Assembly (NCBI GenBank): GCA_009692245.1
Contig: SHZN01000003.1
Location: forward strand, 1 to 36,820
DNA length: 36,820 nucleotides
DNA from: Gammaproteobacteria bacterium
GTDB lineage: Bacteria; Pseudomonadota; Gammaproteobacteria; Steroidobacterales; Steroidobacteraceae
Direction of reading: 5' to 3'
Below the pieces are notes generated by a model. That model was given only the letters and a program-made list of their open reading frames with translations, ran no database searches and had not been told where the DNA came from. The position numbers and the translations under genes are program-made. Below are positions 8,755 to 16,969 of this stretch, piece by piece; the first letter of the stretch is position 1; each line of letters opens with the position of its first letter.

Positions 8755-9150
8755 ATGACAGTGGCAGCATTCATGCAACGATTCGGTGGGCAGACGTACG
8801 CGTTGATGCGTATCGTCTCCGGTTTCCTGTTCATCTGGCACGGGACAAGCAAGCTCTTCCAGTTTCCGAAGCCGTCGGGCGCCCCGGAATGGGTTGTCTA
8901 CAGTGCCGGCTCGATCGAGATGATCGGCGGAATGCTGATCATGATCGGACTGTTCACGCGATCGGTGGCGTTCATAGCTTCCGGAATGGCGGCGGTGGGG
9001 TATTTCCTGGTTCACGCCAAGCAGGGCTTCTTCCCGATCATGAATGGCGGCGAGATCATCGCCTTGTACTGCTTCGTGTTCCTCTACATCTCTGCTCACG
9101 GCGCGGGGATCTGGAGTGTTGACGGATTGCGCGGCAAGTCGGGCGGCTGA
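8755..9150 (+). CDS. DoxX family membrane protein
   Basis: 131 residues from the ATG at 8755 (preceded by AAGGGAGAA); the earlier in-frame start overlaps the VOC gene and is not needed. Four hydrophobic segments (MRIVSGFLFIWHG, SIEMIGGMLIMIGL, VAFIASGMAAVGYF, IIALYCFVFLYISAHG) match the DoxX four-helix topology, and FIWHGTSKLFQFP is the usual DoxX signature after helix 1. DoxX proteins are linked to redox and thiol stress in some bacteria; the role here is unknown. Confidence 0.92.
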   Translation: MTVAAFMQRFGGQTYALMRIVSGFLFIWHGTSKLFQFPKPSGAPEWVVYSAGSIEMIGGMLIMIGLFTRSVAFIASGMAAVGYFLVHAKQGFFPIMNGGEIIALYCFVFLYISAHGAGIWSVDGLRGKSGG

Positions 9151-9161
9151 AAGCACGGCCG

Positions 9162-9803
9162 ATGTTCGTCAAGGTCTGCTGCATCGCCGATCTTGCAGAG
9201 GCGCGGCTCGCGGTCTCCGCGGGCGCCGCTGCCATCGGGCTCGTTTCCGAGATGCCGAGCGGGCCCGGTGTCATTCCTGATGAGTTGATTGCCGAAATCG
9301 CCGCGTCCGTCCCGCGCCCCACCGAAACATTCCTGCTGACCGCGCGGCGCGATGCGGATGCGATCGCCGATCAGCACCGGCGTTGCGGCACGACGGCGCT
9401 GCAACTCGTCGACCAGGTGCCTGCCACGGAGCTGCGTCGGCTGCGTGCGTTGCTACCCGGTGTGCGCCTGGTGCAGGTCGTGCATGTCGGCGGCGAGGAG
9501 TCCGTCGACGAGGCGTGCGCCGTCGCGGGATTGATTGACACGCTGCTGCTCGACTCTGGCAATCCGTTGTTGCCGGTCAAGCAGTTGGGCGGCACGGGGC
9601 GCGTGCACGACTGGTCGTACAGTCGGCGCATCCGCGAGATTGCGGGCGTGCCAGTACTGCTGGCGGGTGGCCTGCACCCGGGCAATGCCAGGGCGGCGAT
9701 CGATCTGGTCGCCCCCGCGGGTCTCGATGTGTGCAGTGGACTGCGGACCGGCGGGCGCCTCGATGCCGGAAAGCTCGCGGCATTCATCGCGGCCATCGGC
9801 TGA
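9162..9803 (+). CDS. Phosphoribosylanthranilate isomerase (TrpF)-family protein
   Basis: 213 residues of the TrpF-like TIM barrel. Similarities are the N-terminal FVKVCCIADLAEARLA (canonical KICGIT with the catalytic Cys), the strand LIDTLLLDSG with the catalytic Asp, the GGTGRVHDWSYSRRI phosphate-loop region, and the C-terminal LAGGLHPGNARAAI followed by GLDVCSGLRTGG in place of DVSSGVE. The key acid and thiol are kept but the flanking signatures drift. The gene is not beside other trp genes; it sits between DoxX and VOC genes. It may be the cell's TrpF or a paralogue with another substrate. Confidence 0.78.
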   Translation: MFVKVCCIADLAEARLAVSAGAAAIGLVSEMPSGPGVIPDELIAEIAASVPRPTETFLLTARRDADAIADQHRRCGTTALQLVDQVPATELRRLRALLPGVRLVQVVHVGGEESVDEACAVAGLIDTLLLDSGNPLLPVKQLGGTGRVHDWSYSRRIREIAGVPVLLAGGLHPGNARAAIDLVAPAGLDVCSGLRTGGRLDAGKLAAFIAAIG

Positions 9804-9842
9804 TATGATTGCATTCCCCCAAGTGTTTTCAGGAGACACGCC

Positions 9843-10211
9843 ATGATTGGTTATGTCTGTCTCGGTACGAACGACCTGCCGCGCGCGGCGAAGTACTACG
9901 ACGCGTTGCTAAAGGAGATTGGCGGAAAACGTTTCATGGAATTCGAGACGTTCATCGCCTGGAGTGCCGGCAAGGACAAGCCGGGGCTCGCGCTGACGAA
10001 GCCATTCAACGGCAAGCCGGCGACCGTCGGCAATGGCGTCATGGTCGCGCTGGGCGTTGACAGCCCGGCAAAGGTCGATGCCATGTATCGCAAGGCGCTC
10101 GAGCTTGGCGGCACCGACGAGGGCCCGGCCGGCCCGCGCGGCGACGATTTCTACGCCGGGTATTTTCGCGATCCTGACGGCAACAAGCTGAGCTTCTTCC
10201 ACATGAAATGA
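9843..10211 (+). CDS. VOC family protein (lactoylglutathione lyase-like)
   Basis: 122 residues with the common small-VOC pattern: a start MIGYVCLGTNDLPRAAKYY, a middle VMVALGVDSPAKVDAMYRKAL, and the typical C-terminal DDFYAGYFRDPDGNKLSFF with the metal-ligand Glu position replaced by Ser in KLSFF. A good Shine-Dalgarno (CAGGAGA) precedes the ATG. Its stop overlaps the ATG of the thioesterase gene (ATGA). This is a different subfamily from the VOC gene at 8361. The substrate is unknown. Confidence 0.92.
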   Translation: MIGYVCLGTNDLPRAAKYYDALLKEIGGKRFMEFETFIAWSAGKDKPGLALTKPFNGKPATVGNGVMVALGVDSPAKVDAMYRKALELGGTDEGPAGPRGDDFYAGYFRDPDGNKLSFFHMK

Positions 10212-10669
10212 GCGGCCACGCTCCTTTTTCGATTTCGAGCATCGCCGGCTGGGCTGACATGGACGCCAACGCCCACATGGCGAATGTCGCCTACATGAAC
10301 AAGTGCGTGGACTCGCGCATGAGTTTCTTCACGCAAAACGGCTTCCAGGCGACCGAGTTTGCGCGACGCAGGATCGGGCCCGTGGTGCGGCGCGACGAGA
10401 TCTATTACTACCGTGAGGTAGCACTGCTCGAACCGATCACCATCACGCTGGCACTCGGTGGCTGTGCGGCGGACGGCTCGCGATTCCGGCTGGTCCAGGA
10501 GGTATTGCGCGCCGACGGCAAGGTCGCTGCGCGCATTCGCACTGAGGGCGGGTGGCTCGACCTGGAGGCGCGCAAGTTGATTGCACCGCCGCCGGAGATC
10601 ATGACGGCGCTGCAGCGACTGCCACGCAGTGACGATTTCGAAGAACTTCAGTCCAGCCTGCGAACATGA
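10208..10669 (+). CDS. Hotdog-fold acyl-CoA thioesterase (4HBT family)
   Basis: 153 residues with the 4-hydroxybenzoyl-CoA thioesterase signature: GWADMDANAHMANVAYM (residues 14-30), where the Asp of the WxDxDxxxHxNxxxY pattern is the usual catalytic acid. The rest matches the YbgC/FadM-like hotdog: EIYYYREVALLEPITI and VAARIRTEGGWLDLEARK. It probably hydrolyses an acyl-CoA thioester; the chain length is unknown. The start overlaps the previous stop and its own stop overlaps the next ATG. Confidence 0.9.
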   Translation: MSGHAPFSISSIAGWADMDANAHMANVAYMNKCVDSRMSFFTQNGFQATEFARRRIGPVVRRDEIYYYREVALLEPITITLALGGCAADGSRFRLVQEVLRADGKVAARIRTEGGWLDLEARKLIAPPPEIMTALQRLPRSDDFEELQSSLRT

Positions 10670-11085
10670 AGACCTGGCACGGTGGCTGCCACTGCGGCGC
10701 GCTGGGATTCGAGTTCCGCACGGCGCTACCGCCCGCGACCTGGCCGGTGCGGGCCTGCCAGTGCAGCTTCTGCCTCAAGCACAGCGGCGTCTATACGTCG
10801 GACCCGTCGGGATCCGTGCGTTTCACGCATCAGGAGCCGCAGCTGCTTTCGCGCTACCGTTTCGGGCACAAGACGGCGGATTTCGTGTTCTGCGGCCGCT
10901 GCGGCTGGTATCTCGGTGCGGTGGCCGAGGAGGGTGGGGAGACGCTGATGGTGGTCAATCTCCGCGCATTCGACCCGCAACCCGAAGGCTTGCCGGCGGC
11001 GCAGCCGATGTCCTACGAGGGCGAATCCGGCGATGCGCGCAATTCCCGCCGCGCGTCGCGTTGGACGCCCGTATCGGATTCCTAG
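10666..11085 (+). CDS. GFA/CENP-V family zinc-binding protein
   Basis: 139 residues with the metal-binding cysteine pattern of the glutathione-dependent formaldehyde-activating (GFA) family: GGCHCGAL (8-13), CQCSFCLKH (about 36-44) and FCGRCGWYLG (about 83-92). Many members are not formaldehyde-active enzymes, so only the family call is safe. It is the last of the nine-gene run; its TAG (11083-11085) overlaps the TAG of convergent phaC (11082-11084) by two bases, leaving no room for a separate terminator. Confidence 0.92.
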   Translation: MKTWHGGCHCGALGFEFRTALPPATWPVRACQCSFCLKHSGVYTSDPSGSVRFTHQEPQLLSRYRFGHKTADFVFCGRCGWYLGAVAEEGGETLMVVNLRAFDPQPEGLPAAQPMSYEGESGDARNSRRASRWTPVSDS

Positions 11086-12809
11086 CGCTGCAGCACGTAC
11101 TCGCCCGGCGCATCGCCGAGCGGCGGATATCCGGCCGCAGGCGCGCCCATCTCAGGCGGCGCGACGCGTTCCGCTGACGAATGCGTCTTCAGCCATTCAG
11201 CCCAAGTTGGCCACCAGGATCCCGGCAGCGGGGCTGTGGTCTCGAACCATTCATCCGCGCTCAAAGATGACTCGCCGGTGCGGCGCGTGCGCACGCGATG
11301 GCGGCGCTTCGGATGCACCGGCCCGCTGATGATCCCCGCGTTGTGGCCGCCGCTCGTCAGCAGGCATGTGAATTCCGGCGACTCGGTCAGCTTGTCCAGC
11401 TTGTAGACCGATTTCCACGGCGCGACATGGTCGGTCTCGGTGCCGACGATGAACATCGGCACCTGGATGTCGGCGAGCTGGATGATCTCGCCCTCGACCT
11501 TGAAGCGGCCTTCCGCAAGATCATTGCGAAGGTAAAGGCCGACCAGGTATTCCGTATGCATCTTATAGGGCATGCGCGTGCCATCCGCATTCCATGCCAT
11601 CAGGTCGATCATGCCCTCGCGTTCGCCCTTCAGATAGGACTGCACCGCGGGCTGCCACAGCAGGTCGTGCGCGCGCAGCATCGCAAAGGCGCCACCCATC
11701 TTGGCCGAATCGAGCACGCCTTCCTTGTGCATCAACGCTTCCAGCATCTCGATCTGCGCAGGACTGATGAAAAGCGAGAGTTCCCCGGGTTCGCTGAAAT
11801 CGGTCTGCCCCGCGAATATGGTGATGTCGCGGATGCGCTTGTCGCCCTTGCGCGCCAGCGCCGCGGCCGCGATCGAAAGCAGCGTGCCGCCGATGCAATA
11901 GCCGACCGCGTGGATCTCGCGCTGCGGCACGATGGCGGTAACGGCATCGAGCGCGGCATAGACACCTTTCTTCAGGTAATCGTCCATGCCGAGTTCGCGA
12001 TCTGCCGCGGTCGGGTTCTTCCAGGACATCATGAACACGGTGTGCCCCTGATCCACGAGCCAGGCGACCAGCGAGTTCTTCGGCGACAGATCGAGGATGT
12101 AGTATTTCATGATCCAGGCCGGCACGATCAGGAGCGGCTCGGCCTGGACATCGGGTGTGGTCGGCGAATACTGGATCAGCTCGATCAGGTCATTGCGGAA
12201 CACGACCTGGCCCTCGGTGATTGCAACCTTCTCGCCGACGCGGAAGTCCTCGGTACCCGGCGCCTCGCCGCCACGCATGGTCCGCTCGAGATCATCGAGG
12301 AAATTCTTGTAACCGCGAGCGAGATTCTGGCCGCGCTCGGCGACGGTCTGCTGCAGGACTTCGGGATTGGTCAGCGGATTGTTGGTCGGCGACAGCGTTT
12401 CGGCAACCTGGCGCGCCGCGAATTCGACCAGCTGGGCGTTGCGCGGCTCAACGCCGGGGACCGCGCGTGTCGATTGCGCGAGCAGCGCCATGCCATTCTG
12501 GAACGCCTGTGCGTAGACATTGAATGGATACTGCTGCCAGGCCGGGGCCGAGAATCTTCGGTCGCCGCTGTCGCTGGGCGCGAGTGGCTTGCCCTTGGCG
12601 GCCTCAGCGTTGAAGCGCCAGAGGTCCATCGCCTGTTTCAGTGCATTCTGCTGCAGCTCCGCCAGCTTCGTGGGTGAGCGGGCCAGATTCAGCCACCAGT
12701 CCCAGAACGCCGTGCCGTAGTCCTGCGGCGCAATGCCGCCGGTCGCTTTGCCAAGCATGGCGCGGAATTCGCGATCGGCCGCGTTGATTTTGTCGTCGTC
12801 TTTCGTCAT
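11082..12809 (-). CDS. phaC: Polyhydroxyalkanoate synthase, class I type
   Basis: 575 residues, typical for class I PHA synthase. The N-terminal PhaC_N domain includes WDWWLNLARSPTKLAELQQ. The alpha/beta hydrolase domain has the lipase-like box with catalytic Cys305 (AVGYCIGGTLLS), the SWKNP motif, the catalytic Asp in FIVGTETDHVAPW and His in TSGGHNAGII, and the C-terminal WWPTWAEWL. It polymerises hydroxyacyl-CoA into storage polyester. No phaA, phaB or phasin gene is adjacent in this window. It lies 27 bases after the flavin reductase gene and converges on the GFA gene. Confidence 0.96.
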   Translation of the reverse strand: MTKDDDKINAADREFRAMLGKATGGIAPQDYGTAFWDWWLNLARSPTKLAELQQNALKQAMDLWRFNAEAAKGKPLAPSDSGDRRFSAPAWQQYPFNVYAQAFQNGMALLAQSTRAVPGVEPRNAQLVEFAARQVAETLSPTNNPLTNPEVLQQTVAERGQNLARGYKNFLDDLERTMRGGEAPGTEDFRVGEKVAITEGQVVFRNDLIELIQYSPTTPDVQAEPLLIVPAWIMKYYILDLSPKNSLVAWLVDQGHTVFMMSWKNPTAADRELGMDDYLKKGVYAALDAVTAIVPQREIHAVGYCIGGTLLSIAAAALARKGDKRIRDITIFAGQTDFSEPGELSLFISPAQIEMLEALMHKEGVLDSAKMGGAFAMLRAHDLLWQPAVQSYLKGEREGMIDLMAWNADGTRMPYKMHTEYLVGLYLRNDLAEGRFKVEGEIIQLADIQVPMFIVGTETDHVAPWKSVYKLDKLTESPEFTCLLTSGGHNAGIISGPVHPKRRHRVRTRRTGESSLSADEWFETTAPLPGSWWPTWAEWLKTHSSAERVAPPEMGAPAAGYPPLGDAPGEYVLQR

Positions 12810-12836
12810 GCACCGATTATAAGGTGCCGGCCGCCC

Positions 12837-14051
12837 TCAGAGCGTGTCCCTGATCGCAACAGCAGGGTCGGCAAGACGGGCCGGGTCGGGCTTCACACGC
12901 TCGCCGACCAGCTTGCGCGCCGCCATGAAGTCCTTGACGTGATTAATGGCATCGAGCGCGATCAGCTCACCATCACGCAGGTAGCAGCAACTGAACGCGC
13001 GTTCAGCGGGGTCTCCGCGAATCACGACCGAGTCGTAACCCTGGCTCAATCCCACGATCTGCAGCTTGAGTTCGTACTGGTCGGACCAGAACCAGGGCGT
13101 CTTGTCGTGCACCAGCGCGCGTCCGCAGATGTTCGCGGCCACCGTGCGCGCCTGCTCAAAGGCGTTGTCCACGGACTCAAGCCGGATGCGCCGCCCATAG
13201 CGCGGGCTCGGGTGGCTGCAACAATCGCCGATGGCGTAGACATTCGGGTCGCTGGTGCAGCAATGCTCGTCCACGGCGATGCCGTCCTCGCAGCGTATCC
13301 CCGCGGCGCTCGCCAATTCCGTGTTCGGCACCAGCCCGATTCCAATCAACACCAGGTCGGCGGGCACGCGTGTGCCGTCCGTGCATTCGACGGCATTCAC
13401 ATGTGTGTCGCCGAGTAGCGCGCCGACTCGCTTGCCGATCAGGATCGAGACGCCATGGGCGAGGTGTTCGCCGGCATAGAAGCGGCTCATTTCCGGGGCG
13501 ACCACGCGGCTCATCACGCGGTCCATCATCTCGATGACCGTGACCTCGAGCCCCAGCTTGCGGAAGGTCGAGGCGCACTCGAGGCCGATGTAGCCGGCGC
13601 CGACGATCACCGCGCGCTTTCCGGGCGCGGCCTGCGCACGAATCGCCGTGACGTCCGCCATCGTGCGCAGCACGTGCACGCCGGCGAGACCGGCGCCGGG
13701 CACCGGCAAGGCCCTCGCGCGGCCGCCGACCGCCAGCACCAGCTTGTCGTAGCCGAGCCGGCTGCCGTCGGCGAGCTTCAGCTCACGCGCGCCCGTGTTG
13801 ATCGTCTCGACGGAATTGCCCAGCAGCAACTCGCAGTGAATGGTCTCGTAGAAGGCCGCGTGACGGATCGGCAGGCGATCGGCTTCCATTTCACCGGCGA
13901 GGAATTTCTTCGACAGGGGCGGGCGCTGATAGGGGAGCAGCGGCTCTTCGCTGACCATCACGAGCCGCCCGGCGCAATGCTCGTGACGCAGGCTGTCCAC
14001 GACCTGCGCGGCGGCATGGCCGGCGCCGATGACGACAATGGTGTCCTGCAT
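12837..14051 (-). CDS. FAD-dependent ferredoxin/rubredoxin reductase-type oxidoreductase
   Basis: 404 residues in the BphA4/ThcD-like ferredoxin reductase family. It has an N-terminal FAD dinucleotide-binding motif (VVIGAGHAAAQVVDSLR), the PYQRPPLSK signature, an NAD-binding GxGxxG (VIVGAGYIGLECA, about residue 150), the second FAD motif VYAIGDCC, and a C-terminal reductase dimerisation domain (PWFWSDQYELKLQIVG). It would pass electrons from NAD(P)H to a small ferredoxin or rubredoxin. The start is three bases after the immunity gene stop, so it may have been captured by the toxin-immunity transcript. Confidence 0.93.
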   Translation of the reverse strand: MQDTIVVIGAGHAAAQVVDSLRHEHCAGRLVMVSEEPLLPYQRPPLSKKFLAGEMEADRLPIRHAAFYETIHCELLLGNSVETINTGARELKLADGSRLGYDKLVLAVGGRARALPVPGAGLAGVHVLRTMADVTAIRAQAAPGKRAVIVGAGYIGLECASTFRKLGLEVTVIEMMDRVMSRVVAPEMSRFYAGEHLAHGVSILIGKRVGALLGDTHVNAVECTDGTRVPADLVLIGIGLVPNTELASAAGIRCEDGIAVDEHCCTSDPNVYAIGDCCSHPSPRYGRRIRLESVDNAFEQARTVAANICGRALVHDKTPWFWSDQYELKLQIVGLSQGYDSVVIRGDPAERAFSCCYLRDGELIALDAINHVKDFMAARKLVGERVKPDPARLADPAVAIRDTL

Positions 14052-14054
14052 GCG

Positions 14055-14345
14055 CTAAGTATCTATGATCGCGCCGTACTTCGCGCGTGCTGCATCGACA
14101 GCAACGCAGGTCAGGCGCGGCGGGCCGCCGCCGTGCATTTCCGACTGCGGCCAGGTCAGTTCCCATAACCGGCCATCGTCTGGATCCCGGTACAGTTCAT
14201 CCCATCCGGATGCGTCTACGCCCAGTTGCACAAGGTGGTTGGCGATCAACCAGTCGATTCTCCTGCAAGCCCGATCGGCGGTGACCGCTCCCTTCTTCAT
14301 CAGCCACGCGCCGATCAGGTCCGTATCCAGTGGCGTCAGTTTCAT
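14055..14345 (-). CDS. Imm27-type immunity protein for the RHS toxin
   Basis: 96 residues that match the Imm27 immunity pattern: KLTPLDTDLIGAWL at the start, a conserved RIDWLIANHL helix, SGWDELYRDPDDGRLWELTW, then PQSEMHGGGPP and a terminal AKYG. Its ATG (14345) overlaps the TGA of the RHS toxin (ATGA), which is the layout expected for a toxin and its immunity partner. Imm proteins bind and block their toxin. The gene is intact although the toxin gene has a nonsense codon. Family recognition is from memory of the motif set, not from a search. Confidence 0.85.
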   Translation of the reverse strand: MKLTPLDTDLIGAWLMKKGAVTADRACRRIDWLIANHLVQLGVDASGWDELYRDPDDGRLWELTWPQSEMHGGGPPRLTCVAVDAARAKYGAIIDT

Positions 14346-16912
14346 GGGCCAATCACCTCGATTCGTGCGCCAAAGGGAATCGGACCATTCGGAACGGCAA
14401 ATTCCCTGGCTCCACCTCTGGTGAATCCGCCTTCAAGGAAACCAAGGCTTGATCTGAACACGGGTGACGCGACTCCGGACGCAGGCGCCGAAAACCGGAT
14501 CACAGTAAAGACATCAGATGGCCCGATCGTCAACCGTTGTGCAAGTTGGGCGGCGTTGAGGCCGGCAATGTCGTCTGCAGCAACGACGAACACATCTTCG
14601 ACACCTTCCTTTCCGAGGGTCGTCAGGGTCCTTCTGCCGCGAACTACGCGCGCAAGCTCAGCTGGCACGTGATTGACCGCTGTTCGAGCGCTTGACGCTA
14701 TGCCCCCGATCAGCAGGCCGATGTTTCCGAACCTGGCGCCTTGCCTTCCTGCATTGGAATCGGGCTCCGGGAACCATTCGAATTCCATGTTCGAATCGAA
14801 TAGCCAAGTGATCGGCGCCGAGTTGAATGCGAGATTGCCAATTCGCGCGGCGGCACCCTGCAGGAAATCGGCGGTTGCACTTTGCGACAGGGTCGAATCC
14901 GCCCTCGTGCCGGCAGTCAGCACGACACTCGCGGGCGCGACTGTATTGACATACTGCATCGCGCAGGTAAGTGCGTTGCTGTCCTGGCCGCAGGGGTCAC
15001 GCTGCGAGGCGGATTCCACCTGGGGGCTGTAGCCGCCAAAATAGCGCACAAAATCAGCCCAGCGTGCTCCGATCAAAGTGACCTGTGCGCAGTCACCGGA
15101 CGGGGCCTCCATGCAAGGTATTTCCTCGTCGAATCCGCTCGGATCGATGTAACTCAAGGGATTGTTGAGCACGTAAGCGTAGCGATGCAGGCTCTGCCCG
15201 GAGAATGGATCCGGCACGTAAGGATCTGCGCTGATGAATCGGCCGATTCGCGGATCGTAGATCCGGCCGTTCATATGGATCAGTTCCAGGTTGTCGAGCT
15301 GTTCGTGGCTGGTGAAACCGTCACGGGTATTTGCGCTGATGGCAGTCAAGTCCGCTGTATTCGGAGCGCCGTTCCAATTCGCGCCGCGATGGGCGCCGAA
15401 GGCGCCGAAACTCTCTGCAACGAGGGTGTTGCCATTCGCGTCCAGCAACCTGTCGGTGCTGCCCAGGTGATCGTGGGTCAGGTAGAGTGTCGCTGCTGAC
15501 GTTCCGTTGCTGTAGCGCAGGTGCAGCGCTGCCGTGCCGGTGGGGGCAAGGACGTAATGCCGCCAGGTCGTCACACCGGCGCGCGTCACCTTTTCCAGCA
15601 GCTCGCCGGCGTAGATCGTCGTTTCGGTAACGCCTCCCTGGCTTGCGAGCTGCTTCCACCGATTGCCTGCGGGACCGTGCCAGAACTGGCTGCTACTGCC
15701 ATTCGAGCCCGTGATCGTGTTCGGCAAGTTGTTGCTGGTCCAGCTGATCGACGCGCCACCGCGGTTCGTCATGTTGCCGTTTGCGTCGTAGCCGTAGGTC
15801 TGACCGCCGGCGGCCGTGACGGCATGCTTTTGGCTTGCGTGATAGCTGAAGCAGGGCGCAGCGGTCGGGCAGACGTCGGACTTCCAGATGATGTTGCCGA
15901 TCAGGTCGTAGCTCAAGTCCAGGTTGGTCGCGCCGTTGCGCCGCGCATCGTCAAGCCGGTCAAGTGCGTCGTAGCGGAAGTCCTCGGTCAGGCCCTGCCT
16001 GTGGTCTTCACGCCGGGCCAGGTTGGCATTGGCGTCCCAGGTATAGGCAAGGTCCTGGATCGCACTACCGCCGCCGACGACACCGGACTGGCGGTAGTCC
16101 ATTGCGCCGCTGACCGGATTGAAGCCTGTGACGATGCGGATTGCGGCACCCAATGTCTCGTCGATGACGTTTCCGGACGCGTCCTGGGTAGTGAGCCGCC
16201 AGAATGAAGTGGCGGGCGCATTGGCGTCCTTGATGCGCATGAGCTGGCCGGATTCGTATTCGTAGCCAAGCTTGAAACGGCTGCCCGAACCCGTGCCGGG
16301 ATAGGTCAGTGAATCGAGCAGGCCCTGGCCGTTGTATGCGTAGTCGTAGCGATAGCTCGCATCGCTGGTGATGGTGCGCGTCGAGGGCCTGCCGTTGGCG
16401 TCATAGGCCAGACTCTCCGAATAACCCGGCCCCGCGATTGCCGCGAGCCGGCCGATGTTGCGTCTCGTTGCGGATGCGCCCCAGGTCCAACGGCTCGTTC
16501 CTTCCGTCGCACTGCGACCGGTCGGTCGGCCGAGCTTGTCGTAGGTGAATGTCGCGACCTGCGATTTTGCATCGCGCAGCGAGACGATCTCGCCGAGTGC
16601 GTTTGGCGTGTATGTCCAGGTACCCATATCCATGTCGGTCTGCGCAATCTTCATGCCGCGCGAGTTGTAGGCGATCGTGCCTGCAACATTGCTCAGCGCA
16701 TCGCGAACCAGCAGCAGCCGTCCGAAGGCATCGTATTCATATTGCGTGTTTCCACCCGCGGCATCGCCGACCCGCATGAGTCGCCCCCAGGCGCTGCGTG
16801 TTTCGGTCGCGACGTGTCCCAGCGGATCGGTCTGTGTGATGGCATGCCCGTCGTAGCGCCAGATGGCTGCGCGATCTATTGCGCCACTCGACGAGTGCAG
16901 CGATGCGGCCAC
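14342..16912 (-). CDS. RHS-repeat protein with C-terminal polymorphic toxin domain (3' half of a broken gene)
   Basis: The longest start here is a GTG at 16912, with no Shine-Dalgarno, so it is probably not a real start. Sense coding in the same frame continues upstream to the TAG at 16970-16972 (residues such as GGYWQFKYDSLDRPVA), showing this is the 3' part of the gene starting at 20359. Contents: many YD/RHS repeats (such as YEYDAFGRLLLVRD), then the RHS core end with GRFISADPYVPDPFSG and YAYVLNNPLSYIDPSGF near residue 590. About 260 residues of variable C-terminus follow. Its end (ASPVFRSSLGF, GGFTRGGAREF, NGPIPFGARIEV) resembles polymorphic toxin type 10 tips; that is a moderate-confidence inference. 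It overlaps the immunity gene. Confidence 0.85.
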   Translation of the reverse strand: MAASLHSSSGAIDRAAIWRYDGHAITQTDPLGHVATETRSAWGRLMRVGDAAGGNTQYEYDAFGRLLLVRDALSNVAGTIAYNSRGMKIAQTDMDMGTWTYTPNALGEIVSLRDAKSQVATFTYDKLGRPTGRSATEGTSRWTWGASATRRNIGRLAAIAGPGYSESLAYDANGRPSTRTITSDASYRYDYAYNGQGLLDSLTYPGTGSGSRFKLGYEYESGQLMRIKDANAPATSFWRLTTQDASGNVIDETLGAAIRIVTGFNPVSGAMDYRQSGVVGGGSAIQDLAYTWDANANLARREDHRQGLTEDFRYDALDRLDDARRNGATNLDLSYDLIGNIIWKSDVCPTAAPCFSYHASQKHAVTAAGGQTYGYDANGNMTNRGGASISWTSNNLPNTITGSNGSSSQFWHGPAGNRWKQLASQGGVTETTIYAGELLEKVTRAGVTTWRHYVLAPTGTAALHLRYSNGTSAATLYLTHDHLGSTDRLLDANGNTLVAESFGAFGAHRGANWNGAPNTADLTAISANTRDGFTSHEQLDNLELIHMNGRIYDPRIGRFISADPYVPDPFSGQSLHRYAYVLNNPLSYIDPSGFDEEIPCMEAPSGDCAQVTLIGARWADFVRYFGGYSPQVESASQRDPCGQDSNALTCAMQYVNTVAPASVVLTAGTRADSTLSQSATADFLQGAAARIGNLAFNSAPITWLFDSNMEFEWFPEPDSNAGRQGARFGNIGLLIGGIASSARTAVNHVPAELARVVRGRRTLTTLGKEGVEDVFVVAADDIAGLNAAQLAQRLTIGPSDVFTVIRFSAPASGVASPVFRSSLGFLEGGFTRGGAREFAVPNGPIPFGARIEVIGP

Positions 16913-16969
16913 CGGTCGGTCGAGCGAATCGTATTTAAACTGCCAGTAGCCACCCGCGACGCCCCCGGA

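Noticed and set aside
11298..12677. 459-codon plus-strand open frame opposite phaC
   Set aside because: phaC carries full catalytic motifs on the other strand; the antisense frame has arginine/histidine-rich shadow composition.
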